NCBI GenBank assembly: GCA_030581615.1
Contig: JAKTTT010000009.1
Span: 310,001-374,000, forward strand
Reading direction: 5' to 3'
DNA: 64,000 nt
Source of the DNA: Alloascoidea africana
Lineage: Eukaryota; Ascomycota; Alloascoideomycetes; Alloascoideales; Alloascoideaceae
Of this stretch, positions 1-11,179 are shown in pieces. Numbering within the stretch: the first letter of the stretch is position 1; every line of letters begins with the position of its first letter. A model generated the notes under the pieces. The model ran no database searches and had not been told where the DNA came from. It worked only from the letters and a program-made list of their open reading frames with translations. The position numbers were made by a program, and so were the translations under genes.

Positions 1-870
1 AGGGCCAGAGCCCCAGTGCCAGAGGCTCTGGGGCACTAGACACTGGACACTGGACACTGGACACTAAAGCCTGGAGCGGTGCCTTGTGCTGTTCTCCCGA
101 GCTGGGACGGGCGACGGGCGACGGGCGACGGCGACGAGAGCACTGGCGGGACACAGCGAGGGCAGTCCAGTTAGACGCCGGGAGACAGCGAGGGTGTGCT
201 CCAAACGTTCCAATGGATGGCTGTTTTGGGAGCCGCCAGTTCGTAAAATCCAACGATTCCAACGACCGTGCCTGTCCCGAGAGATAATACTGCACACCCA
301 TGTCTGCTGGCTTTTGCTCCGATCCAATTGCTTATTTAATAGACCCTGAGCGAGTGAGCGAGGCAGCGAGGCAGCGAGTGAGCGAGTGGCCTGGCCTCCG
401 AGGCGATCTGAACCTCCGCGGCGTGCTCGTCCAGAGTGGCAAACACCCGTCCTGGTCTTGGTTCTGATTCTCATCCTGAGTCTCATCTTGGTTCTGATCC
501 TGATCCTGATCCTGATCCCCGTGCCTCTTCTGGCCCATGGACAAGGCGGGATGGCCTCACGATTCGATTCCTCCACGCTTTATCCAGTCCTGCCTTTATT
601 CCGCTCGACTCCGCTCAATTCAGCAAATCTGGGTGTAAAAAGCCGTGATACATGAAAGATGATGCGATATCCATATTGTTTTGTGTCCGCAATTCACACA
701 AACCCTCTGAATTGACCACTCTCGCTCCCATTCTCGGTCTTGATCCTGGCCCTGGCCCTGGCCCTGGCCCTGACCAAGGCAATAAACAGTCGCATTGCGC
801 GATCCGCTTTGCACTCAGCACCCAGCACCCAGCACCCAGCACACTGCACCCAGCACCCAGCACACTGCGA
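1..870. repeat. Patchwork of short GC-rich tandem repeats upstream of the transcription factor gene
   Basis: This stretch has no credible gene. It holds a succession of different short tandem arrays: CACTGGA units at about 35-66, GGGCGAC units at about 108-135, GAGCGAGT/GAGGCAGC units at 350-389, TCCTGATCC-type units at 463-520, GGCCCT units at about 744-770, and CAGCACC/CAGCACACTG units at 816-870. At the very left edge CCAGAGCC (5-12) and GGCTCTGG (24-31) form an inverted repeat. Open frames across it are low-complexity translations of these arrays (for example Arg-Ile or Asp-Gln runs) and are not taken as genes. It is probably the distal part of a long promoter. Confidence 0.7.
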
Positions 871-966
871 CTCCAGCTCTCAACACTCACAGCTCCTCCA
901 CGAAGCTGCTCGGAGCTAGCAAAACAGCGTCCGGCCGCCTGCCTATCCGGGCACCGTGCGTTGCGA

Positions 967-996
967 ACACATACACAGCTGCAGCTGTGTATGTGT
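967..996. repeat. Perfect 30-bp palindrome
   Basis: Two 15-nt arms, 967-981 and 982-996, are exact reverse complements with no spacer. The centre is CAGCTGCAGCTG and the flanks alternate CA/TG. It lies about 230 bp before the ATG of the Zn2Cys6 gene and 5 bp from a second palindrome. The symmetry is seen directly; a role as a dimer-binding operator or cruciform is inference. Confidence 0.9.
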
Positions 997-1001
997 ATGT
1001 G

Positions 1002-1017
1002 GCTGCACGCGTGCAGC
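1002..1017. repeat. Perfect 16-bp palindrome
   Basis: GCTGCACG (1002-1009) is followed directly by its reverse complement CGTGCAGC (1010-1017), centred on ACGCGT. It is only 5 bp from the 30-bp palindrome at 967-996. Possible binding site for a dimeric regulator; function unknown. Confidence 0.9.
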
Positions 1018-1108
1018 ACCCGGCCGGGCCTTGTACGTTATGCGGGCGGTCGAATCGATGACCCGCTTATTTAATTGCTGGGCTTCCTTTGCAGTCCCAC
1101 ACCGCTTT

Positions 1109-1116
1109 TATAAAAG
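1109..1116 (+). promoter_or_regulatory. TATA box of the Zn2Cys6 gene
   Basis: TATAAAAG matches the yeast TATA consensus TATAWAWR and lies 112 bp upstream of the ATG at 1228, a normal distance for a yeast core promoter. Confidence 0.55.
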
Positions 1117-1227
1117 TGAAAGCAAATCCTCCTCTTCTGGTCCCCCTTCCCCAAATCCTCTACTTCACCTTTCCCCCAAACTATTGCCTCTTTGTCCTTC
1201 TCTTAGCCCGTCTTGCCTGTTCCCCCA

Positions 1228-4212
1228 ATGAAGAGCTCCGTCAACCCTTCTGCTGCAAGAGACCACCATCTCGAACTGGATCGAGATCGAGATATGGACC
1301 CACAACAACAACAACAACAACAACAACAACACCCAAAACAAATGGACCCCCAATGCCAGTCCCATATCCAACCTGCAAATTCCTCAAATGCCGAGGCTCT
1401 TCCTCTTTCCCTCCCTCTGACCATCCAACTCCCAAACTCTTCATCCTCCTCATCATCTTCATCTTCATCCTCTAGTTATACATCCTCTCCATCATCGTCT
1501 AAACGAGATCGTGCATCCACAACAACAGAATCAAAATCATCTCCCAAAATCGGACTAAATGGAAAGTCCGAAAAGGATAAAGTCAGGAAGGACTCCAATT
1601 CAAAGGATAACAAGCAGATTCGAAGACGAAGAAGGAAACACAAAAACTCCCATTCTGGTATGGCCCCTTTACTTCATAAGGTTTCCCCCATCTGCTACTA
1701 AAAACTCTAACCTTACTCCCTATATTAAGGATGTAAAAACTGTAAGCAGAGGAGGATCAAATGCGATGAGACAAAACCGTCTTGTTTGAACTGTTCCAAG
1801 TCTGGCGTATGTTCCATCTCCAATTACTCTTACAAAACAAGATATAATACTAACGCATCCACATTTTAGGGCCGATGTTCTTATCTCGATAGTATCGAGG
1901 TAGAGGTGAATCTTAACCCTCTAGGCAGGTTCTATCCCATGAACAGCAAGAGTCAGGTAAATGTACCGGTCTCAATAACTGCCTCCCAAATATACCAAAC
2001 CTTCCACAATAATAGCCCCCATCATCACCATCATGGACGCTCCATGTCAACAACATACCCGGCCCTAAGCGCAATCCAATCCCCTTCTCCTTATTCCTTT
2101 CGTTCACCCTCCATACCCATCATCAACACGAACGCAAACGCAAACGCAAACAGCTCATCCTCTTCATCTGCATCTTCTCCTCCAATTCCCACAATCACAA
2201 CCCCAATCATCGTGCAACCGCAATACGTATCTCCACTGCTCGCAAACGCCGTAACCATCCCCGACATGATGTTTGAAGAGAGACATGCAAAGAAACATAT
2301 AGACGTGAAAATGGATATCGATACAGTCAAAATGGTTAAAGGTGGATTTGATTCTCCCAATATGCGCCGTTACTATGATATATGGATGGAAAAATGTTTT
2401 GAAGAAAGTTACAACAACCCACAACTTTTCCATTCAATCCTTACTTTTACAAGCACATTTGTCGCTATGAAAACCGGTGATCATGAATTATCCATAGAAT
2501 CGGATCGTCAACGTGCTCTGGCCTTGAACAGCATTCGAAAGGGTCTTTCCTTTGACATTATCAAAGATGTAAATACAGGTGATATCTATCTTTTATCAAG
2601 TCTTTTCCTATCATGGGACATTATGTGTCAAAAGGATTCCGCACCTTCGGATTTTATCTCGTTTGTGAAAGGTATGGCTGCAATCTTACAACAGATGGAA
2701 AGTATAAAACCAGAGGCTACACCATATGCGAAATGTACTTCGGAAAACCTGTTTCAATGCTTCAAATGCATTTATTTCCCGGCTTATGATCCTGCATTCC
2801 TCGATGAACTTATTCTAAAGTTGAAAGATTCAGAGGCATATATAAAATCCCCATACTCCACCACCCATTCAAATGACGATACAATTGAACCTGTCTCCAC
2901 CATACAATCATTATCCTTGGAATTCGATAATCTGTATCATTATCTGTTAAAGATCCATCGATATTTGAGTACAACTTTCCCTCGAACAGATAGTGCAACA
3001 ATGTATTCACCCTATGAATTGTACCAGTTTTTACAAGAATGGCTTTCGAATTTCCCCTCACGTGCTGTAAGTGTTGACGATAAAGAGCTGTCATACATCC
3101 CTCAGGAAAAAGTCCTTTACTTGTTTTATCATGCTGCTTCAAAAGCCCTCGATGCGATTTTCCCCGATGTAAGATACCTGTTTCTTAGTGGGTTCATAGG
3201 TCCTATTGGACTTATGGATTACGATGAAGAACAATTTGAAAATAATTGTTCCCATATTAAAGTTAAAGGTGAAAATGATAATAAAGATGATGATGGTGAT
3301 GTTGATGAACGTCGTTCTAAAGAATTCTTGAGATTTATAAATTATCCTGCAAAGCTGTTCAAATTCTTCACGAAAAGAAATCAATCTTTGAATACACTAC
3401 TTGCGGATTTAAAACCTTTTGAAAAAGATTATTGTCAATTGACATCGAGACGTATGGCCATAGGTATTAAAGAAACCTGTTTATCAAGTTTTGATAATTT
3501 GAGTGAGAAACAGTTACAGTTAAGGTTATACATGCCAACAGCATCAGCATCGGCATCAGCAGCAGCAGCATCAGCAGTAGTAGATTCGGATTCGGATCAA
3601 AAGACAACGACGGTGAAAGAGGAAAATGTGGATTCCTTGATTCATAACGTGAAAAATGAAGACGATGAAGCCACCATAAATGATGAATCGGTATCTGAAA
3701 ACGTGGGGAATGTATTGGATGGTGAAGCTTTGAAGAAATATTACATGGATAGAATGACAATCCTGGGTGATGAATATCCAGATCTTGACGATTATCAAAA
3801 CTACGGAAGTACGATTTCCGGAGAAGGAGGAGGCAATGATTTTAACGAAAGCTATTCTTGTGCTACAAGTGCACGATGCTCAACAGTATCCAGTTCTTCC
3901 TTCTGTGGATCTTCATTCTCATCTTTGTCCGGTGATGAAATAATCTCCGCAGGTGCTGCTGCAAATGGTGCCGCGGCCGCCGGTGCCCAATTTCTACCAA
4001 GATCTTCTATATCTGATTATTGTTACGATATGGATCTGGATTCGGGTCCACATCCACCAGACCTAGGTGATGTGAGTTTGATCTCGGTATATTGTTCTCC
4101 TCCATTGGTAAATGCGGAAACTGCATTACCACAACCACCTATATTACAAGGTGGTCCAGTAACTGTTACACCGCCAACTTTTGGTTATGAGGATAGTTAT
4201 CTTCAACTCTAG
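1228..4212 (+). CDS. Zn2Cys6 (Gal4-type) fungal transcription factor
   Basis: Spliced gene with exons 1228-1657, 1730-1806 and 1870-4212, giving about 949 residues. An in-frame TAG at 1204 precedes the ATG. Splicing assembles a complete zinc cluster: Cys145-x2-Cys148-x6-Cys155-x6-Cys162-x2-Cys165-x6-Cys172, with the signature GCKNCKQRRIKCDE; the last cysteine lies after intron 2. Intron 1 (72 nt) ends in the less usual acceptor AAG; intron 2 (63 nt) has TACTAAC. Before the cluster lie a glutamine run (from CAA repeats at 1303-1329), a serine run and a basic RRRRRK stretch. After it comes a helical region around residues 310-560 that looks like the fungal regulatory domain, then Ala/Ser-rich and acidic low-complexity sequence. 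The SGCxxC...RRxKCDE style resembles sterol regulators such as Upc2, but I cannot assign orthology. Expected role: nuclear DNA-binding regulator, often binding CGG half-sites. Confidence 0.9.
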
Positions 4213-7200
4213 GACAACCACAACCAACAAACGACCTGTTACGAAAGGAATAAAAAAAAAAATGAAATGATTTTGGGCGATTCTTTTTTTTTTGATTTAG
4301 GTGTAATGGAGTAATGGAGTTGGTCAGCATTTTTTTTTTTTTACTAGTATTTCATAATTTTTTGCATCTTTTTTTTTTGTTTCCACAAAAAAAACCTGAT
4401 AAAGGTGTCGAATGTCTGGAATTTTTTTTTTTTTTCATCTTTTTGAGCCGTTGCCCTTGTTCTCTGTACATTTTTTTGCATCTCATGCCAGAACCATTTA
4501 TTACTATTACCATTTTGATTTCCTCTTTTTTGTCAAATTTTGGCGTTTTCTTTGTATTTGTGCTCTATCCTATCCATGATCATTGTTCGTCCAGTTTTTT
4601 TTTTTTTTTAAAAAATGTCAATTCTTTTTAATGATCTTTTTTGATGATATTTTTTTTCTCATGGTTTACTACTACTCTTGTAAACTACATTAACTCTCTA
4701 CCATTTCCCATTTTTTGTTAATAAAAATTTAGTAGTCTTGTTATTACAATTAAGTCTTTGTAAATGTGAACTTTCCTGTATGAATAAGATTGTATTTAGG
4801 TAACTTATCCAAATTAAAGGATGGTTTTGATATCTGATACCCCCCGGACTTGTTGATGTAAATTTTTTTCTGGGTTTTTGAGTAAGCTTTTTTTTTTTGT
4901 TGTTGAGGCGTTTAGTTTTAATTATTGAGTTCAAGATTTATCAAAAATTTCTCGGATTGAAGAAGAGATAAGGATCGACCAAAAATAATGTTAATGTCAG
5001 GTGTTCACATGTGTATGTGTGTGTATGTGAACAGAAGAAAACAGAGAAAAATGGAAATCTCGCCTTATGTTTTAATGTTTGGTTTTTTGGGGGTTTTAAA
5101 AATGATAATTTAACGGAAGATTTATGGTAAACTGGCTTAACTCTTCATTTTATCTGGATTTCTTTTATCTATTTCAATTTTTTGAAACCAAGACCTTGGT
5201 GCTTGACTTGACACATTTTTGATTTTGATTTTGATTTTGATTTTGATTTTTTTGTGGGGTTCCAAAGTACGGTATCAAAACCTTCAAAAATATGATTTAC
5301 CAAACTAATCTCACCTTTCTTCTGATATATACATTTTTTTATTTTTATTTTTTTATTACTTCCACAAAAATACTTGCTTTGAAGACTTGAACTCAAGTTG
5401 CAAAAATAATTGAACTTGGCATGGCACTCAGGTTTCAAAGTTGAAATAACCGATTTAAGCGCCAAAGCCAGAGAGTCAGAAACAGTATAATCAACCAGTT
5501 TAAGGGAAAATAACTATGAAAAAAAAAAGGAAATGGATTGGTAATAAATAGCAGTGATTGTAAAGATAGCTATAAACCAAAACTTGTTTTATGGCGAGTC
5601 TGAAATCAAGTACAAGGGCAAGGGGGTTTTGACTTCACAACTGATCAGGATAACAAGGTGAAATAGTTTTTCGCCATAGCGGTATCAGTAACATAGATAG
5701 AATCGTAAAATTTTAGGTTAGAGAGAACTCTATGAAGAAGAACTCCCAAAAATAAAAAACCTCTTTGTAAATTTGTCAATGATTATAAGGCGAATTGATC
5801 TACTTGATACAAGATTTAATGGGGGTTTCTCTCGTTAACTGAATGATATTGATTAACAGTTTATGTTCAACTAAACAGGGAAATTGTTCTTGGAGTGTTT
5901 AATTACTTACTTTGGCCCAATTTAAAACCTTTCCCCCCAGAATGTCCTATGTGTATTCTTGCGGCAAAGTTCAAGCGCTCTGAAAATCTTAAGTGGAGTG
6001 GTTAAGCCGATTTATTTAACGACACCCAAAGATATCCTGTAGCAAATTTGGTCAAATAGATATGCCACACATTCCAGAGTCGTCACTGAGTGAAATATTA
6101 ACCGGCCCCTTTTATTCGAGCTGTACACAGTATGAAAAGAAATTCGAGATTTCTCCCGATCATGATGAAGTTGGCTTCAAATTAGACCAACAATATCGAG
6201 TATAGAATATGCTATTGCTTTTGGAATTTCTTTCTGTATCAGGAAAGTCAGGTATTCCTGGTTCCTTGAAACAATAATAAAAGAACTTCCAGAAATAGGT
6301 GTGTTTTTTCAATGAATATATGCGGATTAGGGAGCAAAGCGCACTTCAATCAATCTACTTTTTTTTTTGGTTTGGTAGGAAAGTTAAAGGCATTTATGAT
6401 CCCAGAGTTTCAAATCAAGAATCCTGAAAAAAGTAATTATCTCCTTCTACAACATCTCTTTTTCCACAACAAAAAACTGGAGGTCCCTTTTCTAAAATCC
6501 TACAAAACAGATATAATCCAAATATCTTTTGTCAAGTGAGATCAGCAAATCATCCAACTCAAAATAAAAATAAATTGAATGAATCAAAAAAACCAAACAA
6601 GAGGAAAGATGCATCGCGTTATAAGGGGGAAAGAGGCAACATTGTTAAATACTGCCCTGAAAAATGATTTGACTTCCTTCATGAGCACGTTTTAAGTGTA
6701 GAGAACAGATCATAACAATTCATCAAAATAGGATCATATATATACCAAAAAAAAAAAAACCCCGTTATTTGGTAGGGATCTCAAAATCTAACATATTACG
6801 CTTCTATCTATCTTGTTGATATCACAATGGTGAAAACCATTTTCATATCAAAATAACTATCGCGTCGTAATGGGAACACCATGTGATCAGTTTTTAAAGT
6901 CCACCCATGAACATAAATGTGAAGGAGTCACCTCACTGTTGTTGGTCTTCCGGAGCTCAAAATAAATGGTAAGCGCGGTTGTTGTTCCCAGGAACAAATA
7001 GTTAAAGTCATATCTTGCGGGTGAAATTGATTAAACAACTGTTTGAATACTGTTATGGCAGCTTCCAGTATTTCCGTTGGTGCCTTAAATCTAAACTATT
7101 TACACTATGTAAATGCCCATATACCACTCCCTTGACTCCGACTTTGAGATCCTGCACTTTTCCCAATTACATCATCAGCTTTCTTAGTATCGGTTGGTGT

Positions 7201-7579
7201 TGAAAGTGGCAAAGGTGGAAAGTGACGATGTGGAGTGGTGGACACACAGAACTAGGAAAGGCTATCACGAATGTGGTTAGACTAATGAACACGAAAGGAA
7301 TAGGGAGTTGAAAGGAACTACAGAGGAAGATATGTCGTAGATCTGAGCACGAAGAAGAAATCAAAGAGCATGAACTCTTTCTCACACAAAGTAATAGAAC
7401 AACCACACACTCTCGTCTTGTCCAAGTCTTTTTAATGCATGGAAGAGGCACACATCTCTTGCGTAAATAACACCAGGTACCAATAGTTTGTCCTAAACGC
7501 GTCATCTTCAACAATTTCTTTCTCCATAACCACATTTTAACAATGGCAAGCATACCATGTCTCTTGCCATTTAAAGACA

Positions 7580-8240
7580 TTATTATGCTGCAGCAGTAGC
7601 TGCTGCTTATAATCTTTCTAGAACTGCTCTTTCCTCAGAAAAAATCGCCGCACAGAGAATCAATACCATCAAAAAAAATTAACCCCCAGAACAAGAGGAG
7701 ATTCCTACTGAGTGGGTACATGATGGGAATGAAAGAGGAATATTGCCTACCATTCCCCGTTTACCAGAAATGACAGGTTTAATTCTAAGTGAAAAATAAA
7801 ATGATACACCCAGCAAAGTAGGGTACATCTATATGTAAACTCGAAAATCCATCGATACACAAGTTTAATTAAATGGGAAAGGGTAAAGCTTGAAAATCCC
7901 ATGTATCAAGTCCGGATAAGGTTTAGCAGTTTTTCTTTAAAACTGTTTTGAGGACTTTATCGCCAAGTATAAGATCTATAACATGGATGAAACTGGTATT
8001 GGTTTAGGAAGCTTTTAAAATTGTAGGAGATTCTAGTGAAAAAAAAAGTTGAATCTAGAGAGTTGGCAACCATAAATAGAGACTACTATATCAGCCCTCA
8101 GGTTTCAAGCTCCCTTGTTTCGTTATTTTGCAAACAACAAACACATGGGATCCAGTTTCAAATTTCCTCATTCGGCTCTCAAAGAAATATGAGTTGTTTT
8201 AATTTACAAGCTTTGGGTTTTCTTTCTATATATCTCAACA
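7580..8240 (+). mobile_element. Decayed pogo/Fot1-type (Tc1/mariner superfamily) DNA transposon, transposase relic
   Basis: Four blocks typical of a pogo/Fot1 transposase can be read in order on the plus strand. Near 7587-7640 a Psq-type helix-turn-helix reads AAAVAAAYNLSRTAL. Near 7686-7796 a CENP-B-type second helix-turn-helix region reads PEQEEIPTEWVHDG, then RGILPTIPRLPEM. Near 7947-8015 the start of the DDE catalytic core reads YKIYNMDETGIGLG, containing the first catalytic Asp. Near 8098-8130 GFKLPCFVIL fits the strand after it. The first three blocks share one frame interrupted by stop codons (TAA at 7680 and 7797); the fourth is in another frame. The second and third catalytic acids and terminal inverted repeats were not found. 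This is an inactive relic; its outer limits are uncertain. Confidence 0.75.
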
Positions 8241-8379
8241 ATTGATCGTCTTGGTCCTACGACGCGCTGTTGTTGTTGAAGTTGTACCTGGTCTGGCGTA
8301 GTTGATCTTGTGCTTTTGCTCTATCAACCTTTTATTTTTCCATAGCATACACAAATTGATGTTTTTAACCAGTTTGCAA

Positions 8380-8437
8380 AATACGTGTGACGCCGCCACA
8401 CACACCTCTCGCACGTATTGCTAAAAAGCGGCGGCGG
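8380..8437. repeat. GC-rich inverted repeat in AT-rich desert
   Basis: AATACGTG (8380-8387) and CACGTATT (8412-8419) are exact reverse complements around a 24-nt loop. A GCCGCC block inside the loop and a GCGGCGGCGG block just outside (about 8428-8437) can also pair. It lies 140 bp beyond the transposon relic, so it might be an element end, but no partner copy was seen. Confidence 0.5.
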
Positions 8438-9737
8438 AACAATTCAATGATGGTGGCACTGGTTGCGCTCTTGTCCAGGAACAGATAAAAGAAGGAAAAA
8501 CCAAAAAAAAAGGATGATTTTTATGTTGGAGTCTTTATGATTCTTTTATTGATTTCTTTAAAACATGAGGTCCACATAATAGGTGTGGACTAAGAATGTC
8601 TGCAAGACACAGACACTAATCAATCAATCAATCAATCAATGCATTTTTTTGATTTTTGATTTTTGATTTTTTCAAAAGATTAGCGTTACATGAAAGAGAA
8701 TGACAAATACTGGGAAAACCCGTTGATGCCGAAACAAAAAGAATAGAAAACCAACCATGAAACGTTGAAGATGAATGAATGTGAAGCATGAATAGAAATA
8801 TCATGTAGCAAATGATGATGGTGATGATGATGAGAAAGTGGGATTTTTCAGTCCAAGATCATGCAAACTTGTGAATCTTTGTTCAATAGAAACAAACAAC
8901 CTCACTGTTAATTTCTATATGAGATAGACTAAGAAACAAGGGAAATGTATAAAAATTGGGTTCATAGACGCTGTTACTGTTATTCCGTAAAAGCAAAGCT
9001 GGGACCACAAACCAACAATCATGTATATACTCTTATCGCTATAACATAGGCGGCATATGTAAATGAAACAGCCATTCGGGTTAGAATCACTCACACACTT
9101 TATCAATCAATCAATCAAATAAACTGTAACCAAACTAAACTAATCACCGCAAAAACAAAGTTCAGAAAAGCAAAAAAACATTTTAGATTTCGGGTGGGTG
9201 TGTGGGTGTGTATTCAAAACAACGCAAGTTTTGTTTATGGTGAGGATTCGGATTTCATGTAGCTAGATATGGTCTTTTCTTGTCTAGATTATGTGGGCTA
9301 ACAAACAAAGTTAGCCAGGGACGAGAACGTGAGGTGTGAAATGGGCTTGGCTTCATCTAGATAAGCATTTGGATACAGGGTCCAATGGGATCAAACATGT
9401 GGCTAAGCACTTTCTTCATTATAGTTTTTTTTCTCTTTCTTTCGACATAAAAAATACGAATCATAAGATCTTGCTTGTAAATTCATTTGTGGAATGAAAC
9501 AGGCTCTGCCAGCTCGTCGATGACTTGCAAAATCCACTCTTTCCCATGGCTCTAGCTCTAGCTCTAGCTCTAGCTCTAACTCATCCGCGGAAGCACTGCC
9601 GTACGAAACATTTCAAACCCAAGAATCTCTGAGACTTCCTTTCGATTTTTGTACCTTTGTTTTTTTTTTTTTGATTCTTCCAGAGTGGCCCGAGAGCACC
9701 CTTGCTGGCCCGAGAAATGGTGGCTTTGTGCATCCGT

Positions 9738-10700
9738 TCACCCAAAGCCAGACCACTCTATTGTGAAACAAACCATGTCGTTCTCACCATCACCATCACT
9801 ATCACTATCATTTTGGCCTTCCTTGTTGGGCTCGTCGTCTCGGCGGGCGCCGACGAGAAAGGCCTTTTTCACAGACGTCCCCAGTCGGCCACAGCCCACA
9901 ATGTCCAGCAGAGGCACCGATTCGTCCCAATTGTAGCCGTTCACAATGTAGTGCGAGTGGAAGCGGAGCGGGTCGCCAGGGTACGAAAGAAACTGGCCGC
10001 CGAACCTGAGCCCCGGGGAGGTGTAGAAACCACGAGAATGCAGATAGCGGTAGATTTCGTACGAGGCCGAGCTCGGCTGGTCCCAGGCCACTTGCGGACG
10101 GCCGTGGTGCCCTTCTTGCTGGGGTTCAAAATGGGAGAGGAAACGGTGGTAGTTTGGCAGAGACTCGGAGGTGGATGGCACCACGTAGGAGATGGCCGAG
10201 CCCAGCGTAAGAAGGTTAGCGTTTGGCGGAGACTTTTCCTTTTTCTCGCTTTGGCGGTCATCACCTCTGGGCTTGGGCTCAGGCTTGGGCAGTGAGTGAA
10301 TCTTCCTCTTGGCCTCCTGGAGCTGGCGATAGAGCCTGGCCTGGTCCTCGTGGTCCTGGGCCCTGGCGGTTCTGACGGCCGCGCGGTCCACGTCTCTCAG
10401 CGAGAGCCGGATCCAGTCGTGGAGCTGTCTGTCCAGCACCAGATACGCCACCCGGAGGTCGTCCACCAGCAGCCGGATCTCCTCGGGCATCAGCTCCAGT
10501 GGCAGTCCCAGGAAGATGTTCTGCTGGGGGTGCGAGGCTAGCGTGCCGACTAGGCTCCCACAAACGTGATACTTCTGCCGCAGCGCTTGCGCGTCTCGCA
10601 CGGAAAACACAAGGCCCCTGTGCCCAACGACATGAATGGCTATGGCCCGGGGCACCGCGGAGCCCGTGGCCTCGCCCTCGTCCTCGTCCGTGAAGCCCAT
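9738..10700 (-). CDS. SEN34: tRNA-splicing endonuclease subunit Sen34
   Basis: Intronless gene of 320 residues from the ATG at 10700, the only in-frame ATG near the front. The product is a catalytic subunit of the heterotetrameric tRNA intron endonuclease (Sen2, Sen15, Sen34, Sen54), cleaving at the 3' splice site in the established family model. The C-terminal nuclease domain is clear: a stretch around residues 215-255 reads SRGFYTSPGLRFGGQF, then YPGDPLRFHSHYI. It supplies the conserved Tyr and His, and the catalytic Lys follows in SVKKAFLVG at about residue 275. The N-terminal half carries a charged, Lys/Arg-rich helical linker (about residues 120-175). An acidic Asp/Ser run closes the C-terminus. 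It is divergent from the Ca2+-ATPase gene with a 479-bp shared promoter. The gene is noticeably more GC-rich than the desert beside it. Confidence 0.93.
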   Translation of the reverse strand: MGFTDEDEGEATGSAVPRAIAIHVVGHRGLVFSVRDAQALRQKYHVCGSLVGTLASHPQQNIFLGLPLELMPEEIRLLVDDLRVAYLVLDRQLHDWIRLSLRDVDRAAVRTARAQDHEDQARLYRQLQEAKRKIHSLPKPEPKPRGDDRQSEKKEKSPPNANLLTLGSAISYVVPSTSESLPNYHRFLSHFEPQQEGHHGRPQVAWDQPSSASYEIYRYLHSRGFYTSPGLRFGGQFLSYPGDPLRFHSHYIVNGYNWDESVPLLDIVGCGRLGTSVKKAFLVGARRDDEPNKEGQNDSDSDGDGENDMVCFTIEWSGFG

Positions 10701-10786
10701 GAAGCTGCTGCTGGCGTCTCTCGTACCGCGCAAAATCCTGACTGCCCGCAACCCAAACACCCGTGCACCCGTCAGCCGTGGGCGGA

Positions 10787-10794
10787 GCGGCTCA
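10787..10794 (+). promoter_or_regulatory. Candidate Crz1/CDRE site in the SEN34-PMC1 divergent promoter
   Basis: GCGGCTCA fits the calcineurin-dependent response element consensus GNGGC(G/T)CA known from Saccharomyces cerevisiae, where PMC1 is a Crz1 target. It lies 386-393 bp upstream of the PMC1 ATG. One match of this degeneracy is expected by chance about once in 8 kb of one strand, so this is suggestive only. Confidence 0.35.
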
Positions 10795-10924
10795 CGAATT
10801 TTTCACCGGGCAGTGTCTCGACGATCTGGAGAAGCTCGCGTGAGCGAGATTCAGCCGCGAGATGGCATCACGAAGCTCCGCGGCGCTGGTGGCTGAGTTT
10901 CCGACTGACTCTCCGTCTCCGTTA

Positions 10925-11030
10925 AGCGCTGAAGCTGAAGCTGAAGGCTGAAGGCTGTAGACTGAAGGGTGATGACTGATGACTGACCCTGGCCGCACCT
11001 GACCTTCACCTGACCTCCACCTGACCCGAG
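10925..11030. repeat. Imperfect CTGAAG / TGATGAC / CACCTGAC repeats in the PMC1 promoter
   Basis: GAAGCTGAAGCTGAAGGCTG-type units, then TGATGACTGATGACTGAC, then ACCTGACC/CACCTGAC units follow one another between SEN34 and PMC1. They are non-coding low-complexity promoter sequence. Confidence 0.6.
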
Positions 11031-11179
11031 CACTGCGTTGCTCTCTGGCCATTTTGATTTCGCTCCAATCCAAAACACCTAAAAGCACCCCCAAGTCTCG
11101 AATTTGTCCGTTCCCTCCATCCCACTGGCTACTATTTCTCTCAAAATCTCTCTCTCACACTCTGGGACCCACTATTTTC

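Larger units (their letters stand above)
4213..9737. other. 5.5 kb AT-rich gene desert between convergent genes
   Basis: No intact gene is visible. The first 700 bases are poly-T-rich 3' flank. Simple repeats include a GATTTT array (5219-5250), AATCAATC runs (8618-8640 and 9103-9118) and a GCTCTA array (9547-9578). A decayed pogo/Fot1-type DNA transposon lies at about 7580-8240. A GC-rich patch with an inverted repeat lies at 8380-8437. ORFs of 60-137 codons in the rest show no recognisable domain and carry T-rich, hydrophobic translations, so I do not call them. Confidence 0.7.

Noticed and set aside
64-576. 170-codon minus-strand ORF with Arg-Ile repeats
   Set aside because: It is the translation of short tandem repeats, lacks any domain and lies in the repeat-rich upstream region.
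7167-7580. 137-codon minus-strand ORF next to the transposon relic
   Set aside because: Cys/Leu-rich translation with no recognisable domain; composition fits chance readthrough.
9702-10295. 197-codon plus-strand ORF opposite SEN34
   Set aside because: Antisense shadow of a GC-rich coding region; the minus-strand frame has clear Sen34 motifs.
11054-11179. Longer N-terminus for the Ca2+-ATPase
   Set aside because: The extended frame starts at a TTG and contains no ATG before 11180.
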